The notes under the pieces: generated by a model | What the model was told of the DNA's origin: nothing | The model's database searches: none | Seen by the model: only the letters and a program-made list of their open reading frames with translations | Source: Albula goreensis | Lineage: Eukaryota; Chordata; Actinopteri; Albuliformes; Albulidae | Assembly: GCA_022829145.1 (NCBI GenBank) | Contig: CM040745.1 | Location: 24,148,906-24,212,905, forward strand | Length of the DNA stretch: 64,000 bases | Reading direction: 5' to 3' | Translations under genes and position numbers: made by a program | Shown: positions 39,593 through 51,144 of the stretch, piece after piece | How the letters are laid out: every line of letters begins with the position of its first letter | How positions within the stretch are numbered: position 1 is the first letter of the stretch

Positions 39593-42500
39593 GGACCCGG
39601 TGTAGCTGGAAAACGATTTACATCATCCGTTTCGTTAATGGGCTCTTCGTTGCTCCATACAGGAACTTACGAACTTGACTATTCCTAATATGAAGTCAGC
39701 GGTTTTTTTGTTTGTTTATTTATTTTTTATTGTGAAGGATGTGGACGATGATTAAGATAAAATTAAATAAAAATAAATAAAACTGAACAATAAAAACATG
39801 TATTAATTATAAACACATCAAAAACGAATTTAGTCGGTCTACCATAAGATGCTTACAATTTTCAATATTTATAACAACTAAATGACTTTTTTATATTGAA
39901 TACGTCTACACACGTTGATTCCTTTTATGAAACATGGTTTCAAGTATGACAGTTTCATAGTATCTACCATTTAAACTGCATGAGGGAGATGCAAGGTGGT
40001 TTCCTTGGAAACCGCTTTGACGCATTTAAAACTTTTCTCTTCATTTCTCGAACACAAAGCACACTCAAACCAATGTTGAATGAACTGCAGTTGTTATTTA
40101 AACAAGACTAGTGTAAAACGTCACCTTTTTACATTTGGGGTGGATAAAATTTTAAAATAGTATTTGAAAGCATTCATAGTTGCAAGGCTGGCCTCGGTGT
40201 TATATGGTAAATTGCATGATGCCAACAAAAACAGAGATAATGTCAATCAGTATGCATTGTCTGCGACATTTGTTGGAAAATGACCGAATTTATGATGGTG
40301 AGACAAAGAACGATGAAAGGTTGATGAAATGAGTGCATGTGATTAAAAAGACCCATGCACAGAATGACTATTTCTGTGGCATTCCGCAGCACTGGGATTG
40401 CGTTTTAAACATTGGACTTGGAAAGATGTCCCATTAGATGGCACATTTCTTGACAGAGTCTTAGGAGATGTGTCAGTCAACATAATGCTCTTTTTAAGTT
40501 CAAGTGATAGGGCAAAAGCAATACCATTAGGCCAATCAAAAGACACTTTTCTCTTTATCCTAATGCCCAATCATTTCTTCACATTCACACCCAGGGAAGC
40601 ATATTGGCACAGTCTCCAGAAGTGTTAAGTTTAGGCCTGAGGGACAGAACAAGAGAGTTTAGAGGAGGGAAACAGCCAAGCTCTGATGGGAAACAGCGAA
40701 GCTCTGATGGACAGTCACCAAGGCAACACTGCTGCTCTAAAATGAGTGGGAGGGAGGAAATAGTGTTCAGGGAGCAAAGGGGATTTACACTGTTAGTGCT
40801 GAGAAACACACCCTGCAGTCTGCCAAGAGATTCCTGTGAATGGCTATTGATAAGTCTTACAGGAGGAGTGGGGAACAGGAATTACTGTTGTAGTCCTTGC
40901 AGTGGTAGTCCATGTGGGTGATCTGAAGAACCTTGAAACAGCAGCATCTAATACAATGGGATGGGGGAGGGGATAATTGACAGTTGCCCTTGATTCTTTG
41001 TTACATTGCCAATAGTCCATGCTAGTGGCATAATGTTTATGAATAATGTAATGTACTTTAGGTTGTATCATTCTCCATAAAGCTGTGTAATATGTACTCA
41101 GAAAAAAAACCCATAAAGGTCACAACCAGCTGACAATGCTTGACAAGACCTTGATTTAACTTATGATCCCAATGTAGTCTGATGCAGCTGGATACAGGTT
41201 ATGTGGCATGACAAATAGCTCAACCAGTACATGAAATTTTCCCCACCTACTATATAGTTTGTTTTATCATCTGTGTTGCTTGATTCAGAAAGCATGATCA
41301 AGTATCTTTGCGAGAATACCCTTCATTACATTGGAGTAATGTTACCTTTAAATATGACTCTGTCCGTGATTAAGATGAACAAAAAACTTCAACCAAAAAG
41401 AAGAAGAATGGCCGCCCTGTTTTTAATAATTGCTCTGCAGCCTGCACTCACAAGGATAATAGAACTGAACCTTTCACAAATGCTTAATATAACTGGAGGA
41501 TCTTGAACCATTCACCAAATGTACTCTATAGCATCAAACAGGAAATTTTGTTCAGCACTCCTTAGGAGTCATTCTACAATGCAGAGTCCAGAGTGAATAA
41601 GGGGCAGGCTGTAACTGCAAACAAAGACCATCATACAGGTGTGGCTCATCATAAATGAAACAAATAACATGCTTACGTTTGTAGACTCATGCATAACTGA
41701 GCTGGCCAGGCAGCTAATAATTTATGCTTGTATGGAGCAAAAGGAAACCTCTGCTGATGTTTCACAAGCAATGGCGTTATGGTTATATCAGCACAGAACT
41801 TCAAGTGAAAGACATCTTCAACCAGGAACGAAAAGGTTGGAACAAGAACAGCCAGTTAATACAAAATTGCAATGGCCCAATATCCCATTAAGTGACCGTG
41901 TTAACATTTTTGATCACTATGTATTGATAATGATGAGATAAAGATAAACAGAAAACTGCAAAATGATGTAATAGCATTTTCCACAGATAGTTCATACATT
42001 CAGAGCTATTTAACATTCCGTAACGACAAGCTCAGAGAATGCCACCAGTAAGAAAAGATAGGCAGTTTTTGCTGTCACACAGGACGCAACTTCCATAGAC
42101 AACTTTCCAGTGATAAGATGGCATTGTTGAACCAGCTGTTATCAAGAAAAACCAAAGATAAAGGCTGTATTTTTGAAATTCAATCAGGAGTGTGTACATT
42201 TCTGCGGTAATATGCATTTAACTCTTCACACTTTTCTGCTTGAAGATGGTCTGGCGTCTTGTTTAGAGCAGTAATTGGTCTTCCATGTCCACATCATCAA
42301 GTGCAACAATAAAAGATTGAATAAGCTGAACTCAATCACCACATGGATATATTTTCAGTTTGTGTGTATTGCCACTGTTCTCTTCAATGAGAAAGTCACT
42401 ATTGTGTGATTGCACTTTCTATGTGAAAGACCTATCATCATATGACATATATCTTTAAATTCAGGCTCTTCAACGTATACTCATGCATTTGAAGATGAGG

Positions 42501-42840
42501 ATCATTGCACAGCTTGAGAGGGTACTTATCCTTATCAACACCTACAATGCAGGGGGTAAGTAAGGAAGAAAATATGTAAGTCCAACGTGAGTGTCTCAAC
42601 TGCAACAGCAAGGGCACTACAGCCAAACAAACATTACATCTTCTGTCAACAGATGGCAGCACTGATGTGCTATTTGTTCTTTTTCTACATTCTAAACAAT
42701 TCGGTATTTCCACTGAAATTAGAGAAAAAGAACAATATCCATGAAGAGATGCAACATTAAAGTGTGGAATCATTAAAGTGAAAACATTAAAGTGTGTACT
42801 CAGGGAGAAGTTTACATGGTTGTATACAGTTTTGGCAGGG

Positions 42841-42858
42841 TTTTTTTTTTTTTTTTTT
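42841..42858. repeat. Poly-T tract (18 bases)
   Basis: Pure T homopolymer in the intergenic region; equivalent to a poly-A tail on the minus strand, possibly from a retroposed insert that is not otherwise recognisable. Confidence 0.8.
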
Positions 42859-43237
42859 ACAGATATCAGACTTGTCTTATCTGAACAAAATGTTAACCTG
42901 ATATTGTAGGACAGAGCAAAACATATTAAGACCACCATGTCTGTAGTATGTGTCAGAGACCATCTCCACTGCATTCATTCTGACCTTGAATCTGTTTCCA
43001 GTTTTCAAAAAGTTCAATACCCGCTGCATATGCAGAATAAAGTACACGTATGTAGGATTTGTGGAAACAAGATCAATAAGCAAGTTTTACTGATTAAGTT
43101 ATAACTCTATGTACAATGTACATCCATTCTGATGTATATATTCAAAAGGACATACTGGCATTTCTGACCCATAAATACAGCCTGTGAAATATTACTCACT
43201 AGTGCTTTGTACTTCAACTAAAATGTGTTATTTTACT

Positions 43238-43274
43238 TAAGACCAAACAATGAAATAAACATTGTTTGGTCTTA
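43238..43274. repeat. Near-perfect 15-bp inverted repeat with 7-base loop
   Basis: Left arm TAAGACCAAACAATG (43238-43252) and right arm CATTGTTTGGTCTTA (43260-43274) are exact reverse complements around AAATAAA. A third copy of the motif (AGACCAAACAAT) follows at about 43285-43296. It could be a palindromic remnant of a transposon or an extruding hairpin; no gene is attached. Confidence 0.85.
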
Positions 43275-46200
43275 TTGTTTGTATAGACCAAACAATAAAA
43301 CAATGAAAATGCCAGGTCATTCAGCCCATAATGGGCTATCAATTACCTGCAGTCAGGCACTGGAAATGAACAACACAGTCAAAATCAGCTCCCTGGTGTT
43401 GAATTTACTCTCTCGCCTTCCCTGGTCCATGTTGCTGTTTCAGGTGAGGGATATTTTAAGGACATTTTAAGCAAAAATAGTTCCAGGACATGAACAGTGA
43501 AATGATATACTTGTTCTTATAATGGCTTTAAAGGCTGGAAAGGAATTCTGGCTTGATGTCACAGTTCTATTAACTTTTGATCAGTGATCTGGTCCTTTGA
43601 ATTGTGCAGTCAGAATCCACTGACATTATTCTAATGTTATTTAACAGACAAAGCTAAAATATCACTATTTCTTGATGTAATAATAACAACTATAACAACG
43701 TAATGCCTGCATGATGTTAGGAAAGGCAGCAAATAAAAGTGATTAAACCTGACTAACAATACAGTGAGCTCCAAGAAATATCAAACTAGTTTCCCTCACA
43801 GTCTTAGCTTTGTTGGCCTGAATTAATTTTTTGCAAAGAGAATTCGTGGATTAAAATGTTTATCACAGGATCCAACTAAAGGACAAATATGGAGCAGTTA
43901 TACCCTATTAATGAGGATAATAATAAACTGATATCTCAGTTTGCAAAAACACATGAAATTCTATGGACATCATTTTCGTTAAAAATACCATTTTCATGTT
44001 TCTCATAAGTAAATGTGTATATTGTGCGTTCTCTTGGGAGAACGAGAAAAACGAAAAGCTCTAAATATGGTGAACTAAATAGATCACCATCTGTTGTTTA
44101 TTCTCTGCCAAGTTGACTTTACAGTTTAGAAAAACAGCTCAGTCATTCATGGATGTGCCTTAATCAGTCTGCTCTGTTGTATAACAGGATTGTGGAATGA
44201 TCAACATTTACATCTGCATGACACTGCAGACTTAAGAAAATAATCTTAAAACCTTGATAAGAGGAAAGAAATAAGCAGTCTCTTTGTTAAAGGTCCACTT
44301 ACACATTTCTCAGCTGAGATATCACATTGAACAGTATGAAAACTGACCTTTGCTTTATAGTATGGGTATTTTGGGGAGCACATTTAATTGTATTCCTCCT
44401 GAAATGCTTCATTTTATAGTCCGGCATAAAGTAATACATAGAAATACTGTGTACTACATGAGCAGGCAGTGCAAAGATGATTGTTATGCATGTGAAGGCA
44501 TGTAATTTCATGGCAACAAAAATTCTGAACATAAATACATCATAATTATATATTTTTGTTCTTAGATTTGTCACCGATAAACAGTTATCGCTGATTTAAA
44601 TTTGGAAGAATGCATGCCATGGTACATGGAGCGATAAAAGTTGTCATTGTGATGTACCATGTTCAGTTTTACATTGGCTTTGCCCTGTAGTTAGTCACAA
44701 AACACTACTGTGTCAATATACATTTTCTCCAGCCATATGGGTGCCACACTAATGTTACTTAATGTCAAATGATGTAAATAATACCAACTAATGTCAAAAA
44801 GAAGTGGTGTACATCTGTAATTTACTGTATAACTGAACAGAGTGATTTTTTATCTGAGAATACTGTTACATTTTTATCTTGTCCTTCAGTCAAAATGCCT
44901 TATCTCTTATGAATTTCTTAACATTTAAATCAACCTTTTAAACAAACATTTAAATTGAGAGAGCAAGGAATATGAAGCCATATTTTCATATAAATATATA
45001 TATAAGTCTATTATATATTTAAAGTTTGCTAGCATTTGCAACAGTCAGACGGTAGTTCTGTAGCACAGTATGGAATTTATTTATAAAGGAAGTGAAACCG
45101 AACCACATAACTAACACACAATTTCTTTCACTTCAAACATTATCAACCAAGGATTCAGAGTCAAATCGTTTTTCAGCATGTAGGAAACATTTACTCTGAT
45201 GCATGACATTTCTTAATTAAAAGTATTTTAATTAGGATTATTCCACTAATAGTGAATCATCTCATTTTTAACTCAAGTAGCTGGAAGAACATTTGGTTTG
45301 GTGTTGTTTTGTAATAATTTATTCACATTGCAGATGTGCTGACTTTATTCAGGCCAAAATAGACATCAAAGTGGGTCTATTCAATCTTATGAATCCTAAA
45401 ATGAATCACTCATCAAATCAATTTACAGAACATAGAGTCCATCTGGATAGAACATCCAGTGTGATTCTGTGCAATAGCACTTTACTATGACTGATTGCAC
45501 TGTGTACACCACTCATTAACGACAAATCGAAAAATTCACATGACAACAGTAAAAAGTTCTGTTGTACCAGGGTGGTTTTGTGGGAGAAACCCCTTTTTAC
45601 CTCTAGCCTGATTCAGCCACTGTCTCCCATAACTTTGATGGTGTGGTATTTTTGAAATCTAGGTCCTTGAGAAGGCCACTTGAGAAATTGTACCAAATTC
45701 CCTTCTAGGAAAGATTTTAGCTGATCACAATGACACCAAAGAACCCATACCAGGATTCACAGGTCAGTTAGAAAGATGGCAGTCACAATCGTAAGCTAAA
45801 TATTACCGCAACAGAAGGAAGCCGTCTTTTCCCTAGAGACATACAAACCACTTCCCATGTGACCATCCACATCCAAAAGGAGACCTTCTTTCTGGCGAGT
45901 TGCTCCATTTTTCCAAATTAGATCAGCAGTGGGCTGTTTTACTTCCATTGCTCTATTTTATGGTTGATTTCATGGCTAAAACACATTAAATAATAGTTTC
46001 AGATGCTTTGAGGGCATTATTTCAAGCACATCCACCATTAAATGGACCAGATATCAATGTTAACCCACCAATAGAATGCTTACATCTCACTGAAGTGAAA
46101 TGAGGTCATGAACACTCCATTTGGAGTTAACCACCTCAAGTATGTTCAGTGCCGTCCTTCCTGGAAAGGCCTAACTGGACTTTCATTTAGTGTTAAGCTT

Positions 46201-48269
46201 TCGTGTAAGCACTTGCACTCTAAGAAACTTACAAAACCATTTCTGTGTAGACATATTTTAATGTAATCAATTACTTCTTAAATTTCAACAATGTGGATTA
46301 TTTTATGATAGCCTAATAATGAAATAGTAACATGTTCTTGATAAAAAGGTCCTGTACATAGAATTTACTAATATTATCAGTTGAAATTTTTGATTCCGGA
46401 GGCCCAGACCTACAAGTTCCTAAAAACATAGCATTTGATACATATAACACATACAAAAATTAAATATATAAAAAATAACAATAATACATTTAAGAATTCT
46501 ATTGCAAGTACAGAAAATAATAGTTTTTACATAAGAAATCCAGTTAAGCTTAATATTAACCTATAGAAATTCTCCAGCTTTCAGTTACAGAATGTCAAAG
46601 ATGTACAATGTGCACATTGTCAAGGAAATTGGACTACATGTATATGAAATTCTTAACTGCACTGTACTGTACTGTACCTGTATCTGGCGATGTCATTGAT
46701 TAAACTCTTGAAAAAGTTTTTTATATTTACAATATACTCACTTACATTTGTTTTACAGGAAACTCTGGTTCTTGTTAGCCTATTGAATAATAAGGTACTG
46801 AATAATATAACTTGAATAATAAGGTAATGTTAATGTAAATAAGGATTTTAACCAATGAACATTTCATCTTTTTTGAATTGGTGTACTTTGAAATTTACTT
46901 TCAGAGTTGAGGTCGACACCACCCTAAGGTGTTGGTATTTCTCAGGCCGTGCTGCATTAAAAATGTATTATTTCTTTTTTTTCCCCCTTGTTTAATGGTT
47001 TCTGTTAAACTTTTATTTTGAAATAAATGTCATTCATTACCACTGACTTCTCAGGCATCTCTTCATGATGGGAAAACCTGACAAGCTACCAGCAGCTGTG
47101 TAAACAAAGGAAGAGAGAAGCATAAGGAGAGGAGGAATTATCTGCCTCAGAGCTGTACATTTTTAATGCAGAGGACAAGGCAAAACCATCCAAGACCTAA
47201 AGCTGCCTTCATGTGTGTTTAGTAATTTCATAATTACAAGTTGGGATCACATGAAAGACCCAACAAAGTTGGAATTACCAGTGGGAAATTCAAGATTTTC
47301 TGTGATGCCCAAATTGCCGAGCTGTGACATATTGGAGGCATTTCCTCAAGTTATTGGCTGAAGAGTACCAATGTTAAATCACACACCTGCAGATGTGTAC
47401 TTTTCTGGTAGGTATAGTGGTGCAAATACTGCAACATCACCTAAGTCAATAAGCCATTTAAAACAGCAAATTCATGGCTGGTCTGTATTCTCTCCTCTTC
47501 ATTTTGCAGCTAAAGCACAGACTAGCTCTCTTTGCTTTTGTAAATAAAACAGTAAGCAAATTGTAGCACTGGATGAATTCATCTTATGGGATGTAAGGAA
47601 CCGGCAGTATTGCCACATTAGTGAATACAATCAAAAATGACACAATCAACCATTATAACCCTATTTTGATACTGGGCGAAACTTAGGTGGACTATCTCCA
47701 TAGCCATACTTCCTGGTTACTCCAAAAAAATAATCTAAGTGGAAGTGGATAGGAGTATAATCAACTTGCTCATAATTATAACATTTTGGTAGTTATGCAA
47801 AATTAATGATTACCTGGCTGTAATAATGACACTTGAAACATGAAAACTGACCCATAAACAAATATGGGAGCCCCCATGGATGCTAGTGGTAGCTAGCTAC
47901 CAGCAATATAACCATAGAAAACAGAGATTTTACAAATTACTTAAACCAAATGAAAGGGTCCAGCACAGTGCATATAGCTCGGCAATGTGGACATTTATTT
48001 TCATTCAAGTTCTGCATCAGCTAACATTCCTGCAATGAACAACAGTTTATTGACATATGATAAGTTGAGCAGGTTATCAGAAACTCGGTATGGTATGCAT
48101 TTTTTGTGCACTTTATAGTCATATTTAAACAGTCCATACACTATAACATTTTATCCTGGATGAACAATAGAACATACATTGTCTTTGTAAGGCTAAGTTC
48201 TGACCAAACTCTTCTTTGTTTTACAGCTCAAGTCATTTATCACTGTTACATGGGAGTATCTTTTTCCCA

Positions 48270-48568
48270 CGCTCTCATGTGCCTGCGCATCCCAGCCATA
48301 CAGGAAAGAGACGAGGAGGATGACTTCTCGTGAATGTGCTTTTGTGCGCGTTCCCGGTTTCGTCTTGCAAACTGCCCGCCGAGTGGTTGCGAGCACGCGC
48401 ACAGACGCGACAGGTCTGACTGTGTGCATTTGGGATAATGTTAACTAGGGGGGAAGCAATGTTGGAATGGGGAATGATGGCGGTGGACGAGTGCTGAGTG
48501 TTAATGTTAGGTAAACTGGAAAGACGAGCACGTTTCAGGTCGAAGACACAAACAAGCGAAACGCAGAG
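48270..48568 (+). promoter_or_regulatory. ppp1r9a: CpG-rich promoter and non-coding first exon of the neurabin gene
   Basis: This segment is dense in CpG dinucleotides (GCGCG, CCCGCCGAG, CACGCGCACAGACGCG) in an otherwise CpG-poor window. It lies about 1 kb upstream of the neurabin start codon. A good donor (GCAGAG then GTGAAG) at 48569 could end a 5' UTR exon that joins the acceptor at 49521-49522 (polypyrimidine tract then TTAAG). The exact transcription start cannot be fixed, and no TATA box is evident. Confidence 0.6.
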
Positions 48569-49522
48569 GTGAAGTATTTTATCTAAGTGTTTGTAGGGTA
48601 TTCTTAAAAAACTCAGTAACGAAAAATAAAGTGCGTTGGATAAAATGATCACCCTGTGTAGCTTTGCTGGCTACCGTACGCTAGTGCTAGATAAGTATCA
48701 CTTTGAAACTAACGGATTCAAGTCTCTCAGCGAAATTATAGAATGAATGCAGGCTTTGTGTAAACTTATCTTTTCTGGCTGTATCAGTGATGTGCTATTT
48801 GGGCTAACGTTATTCTTTCGTCAGAAAAGTTTTCTTGCTAACTTGCAAGCAAGCTAACTTACGGACAATGGAGACTGGTAGTTTGGGTAACGACGTTTGA
48901 CTTTTCTTGAGCTAGTGCAGTAAAGTTTTGTGGCGTTTTGTGTGCGAAATGTGTGTCAGTAATGTATGTATATGTGTTTCTATAGATATGTATTCTTAGA
49001 TGACCCGACCTGTGGGTAAAATTGCAACACATTCGGTTCCAGAAAGTTTTGGTGTTTTTTTTCCAGTTGTGGAACCGATTCGACTCAAGCTCGCTTTCTT
49101 GTTAGCTGGCATGCTGCGAAAGCTGTACTAGCGCTATTACTAAGGTTAATAAACAGTTAACGTTAATAGCACACAAGATAGCCAATTGAATTAGCTTTTG
49201 CTTTTCTGAAATGGAAAACCTAATCGAGTGTTATTTCATAAAAGATTGCTTTGGAAAAACATTGACTGACACTTTTTGTATTCGATAATACAACATGCAT
49301 TTGATTATTCATTTTCTCGTAGATGACTTCAGCCTCCGTGATTTAAAAACAAAACAAAACAAAAAGGCAACTGGAGCAGCTCATCAAAACCGCAATGGCA
49401 CAATTCAAGTAGGAAACCAAGTTAGCAATCTTAACTGGAATAATGCCTTGGATGTAAATTAATTTTTCAAGCTTTATGTAATACCAACATTCTGCCAGTG
49501 ATTCACTGTCCTTTTGCTTAAG

Positions 49523-51144
49523 CCTCTAAAATGCTCAAGACCGAAAGCAAAGGAGAAAGGACCCTGAGGAGCGCATCCCCTCACAGAAATGCATACACAT
49601 CGGACTTTCACGCAATTAAATGCACATTTGATGGGGCTAAATCCGACAGCAGTCCTAAGTCATATGCAAATGCTTCCGTTGAGACCCGAGAAGACACACG
49701 GGGGAGGCCTTTTGGAAACAGGGTGAATAAGATAAAGAATATTTTCCTACAGATGGATGGTCAACAGCAGGATAGCCCAGAGGTGAAAGGAGTACAAAAG
49801 GTTGATGTCCCCCAGGTGTCCTCACCAAACGTTCCATCTGCAGCTAGCTCACATAAAACAGATATGGTCAATGCCATCAGCCCAGAATCACTTAAGGCAG
49901 ACAAAACCTCCAAGAGTGATGATGGGGAGATTGACAAAGCAGCACTGGCAGAGAAATTTTCAGTGACCAGGAAATTGTTTGAGAGGGGTATCAAAGATCA
50001 GCCATCATCTGAAAAGCACTACCCTAACAAAGCAATATGCCGGGTTTCTGTTGGGAATGTGACCGACAAAGGGAGTAGTGACAAGGGGTCATCAGGGTCC
50101 TTGGAGAGCACTACCAATAATGTGAAAGTGGATCAGTGCCAGCAAAATGGAGAGGAAACAAAGCAGTCCTCCAGGCAGTCCCTGAATGCAGGCCCCATTT
50201 CCAGAAGGCTAGAGAGCTTCATGGCAGAGAACAAGAAGGATGAAGCAAACATCAAAGTGGCAGACAGAGGAAAAGAGATGCAGCCTACAGTGTGCAACCC
50301 CAGTGTGAGCCCGTTAGCCACCTCTTCAGTTGGTGATGGCTCATGTAAAGCCACCTCTTCTAGAGGTTGTTTTTATAAACCCACCCACCCCACTGGTGAT
50401 GATTTATGCAAACCAGCCCCTAGCACAGCTGCTACCAAACCCTCTAGTCCACAACCAAGTGATGAAAGGCCTCAATCAATACCCAATGCATGTTACAGTA
50501 AAATCAGAAATAAAACTTCTGGAATCAACAAGAATGATGGGCATGTTGTACAGAGCCAAACCGCAGAGAAATGCATGAAATCTGACCCTACTTTGGGTCC
50601 GGTTGGTGTAGGAGTTGTTCGGGCAGAACTGGTGGTAGTCCAGAATGAGTCGTCTGAAAGTGAGGAGAATGAGGATGAGAATGTTTTTGAGGAGGTGAAG
50701 ATGGACATCTCCGAAGAACTCCCAGGGAACAGGCACAGTGAGTTTTCAATTAATATCACACACAAGATGTGTGGGGGAGCAGAGGTTCCAGAAGTCATGC
50801 AAGTTGCAGCAGGCAAGAAAAGTGGAAGTGAAAGTAGTGGCAACAACCTGGAGAGCTGGAGAGAGGAGAAAGGGCTGGTGAGCAGGACTGAGGATTACAG
50901 AGAAGTGGAAGAGGTGCAAGAAGAGGAGAGTGAGCAAGAGGAACAAGTGGAACATGGAGAAAGGAAAGAGGATGCTTCAGTTGTCTATGGCATTGAGAAT
51001 GCAGCATTTGTGGATGATAGGGACACAGACCAGGAGCTCCAGGAGGACCAGTTGACAAAAGAGTATGATGAGGTGCCAGGCCTATCAGATGAGGATGACC
51101 CAAACCCACAGCGCAAGATACGATTCTCCACAGCTCCAATCCAG
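49523..51144 (+). CDS. ppp1r9a: Neurabin first coding exon: actin-binding region and PP1-docking motif
   Basis: Large exon with 538 codons from ATG 49531; the exon itself begins after a TTAAG acceptor at 49523. Residues 1-80 carry the conserved [11 protein letters not shown] motif and [15 protein letters not shown], the hallmarks of the F-actin-binding region. The middle is serine-, lysine- and proline-rich, poorly conserved and probably disordered. An acidic stretch ([15 protein letters not shown]) precedes the PP1-docking motif KIRF at 529-532, where mammalian neurabin-1 has KIKF. The exon ends in phase 0 at CCAG then GTATGA. Confidence 0.93.

Larger units (their letters stand above)
39593..48269. 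other. Intergenic region between the divergent rapgef4 and neurabin genes
   Basis: About 8.7 kb between the two head-to-head genes. No supported coding gene was found; the largest open frame (minus 42438-42974, 178 codons) is lysine-run-containing, AT-rich and domain-free. Features seen are a duplicated AAGCTCTGATGG motif near 40679-40710, a poly-T tract at 42841-42858, a long hairpin at 43238-43274 and AT-rich tracts near 44990-45020. Promoters of both genes should lie at its ends. Confidence 0.6.

Noticed and set aside
42438-42974. 178-codon minus-strand open frame in the intergenic region
   Set aside because: It runs through a poly-T tract (giving a lysine run), is AT-rich, lacks any recognisable domain and has no promoter-like or splice context.
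48275-48652. 125-codon minus-strand open frame over the CpG-rich segment
   Set aside because: CpG-rich promoter DNA often leaves chance open frames. The peptide is low in known motifs and the downstream neurabin exon explains the region.
50493-51139. Several minus-strand open frames of 69-117 codons opposite the neurabin first coding exon
   Set aside because: They are antisense shadows of the large conserved neurabin exon, rich in Leu/Ser/Pro from reversed acidic and lysine codons.
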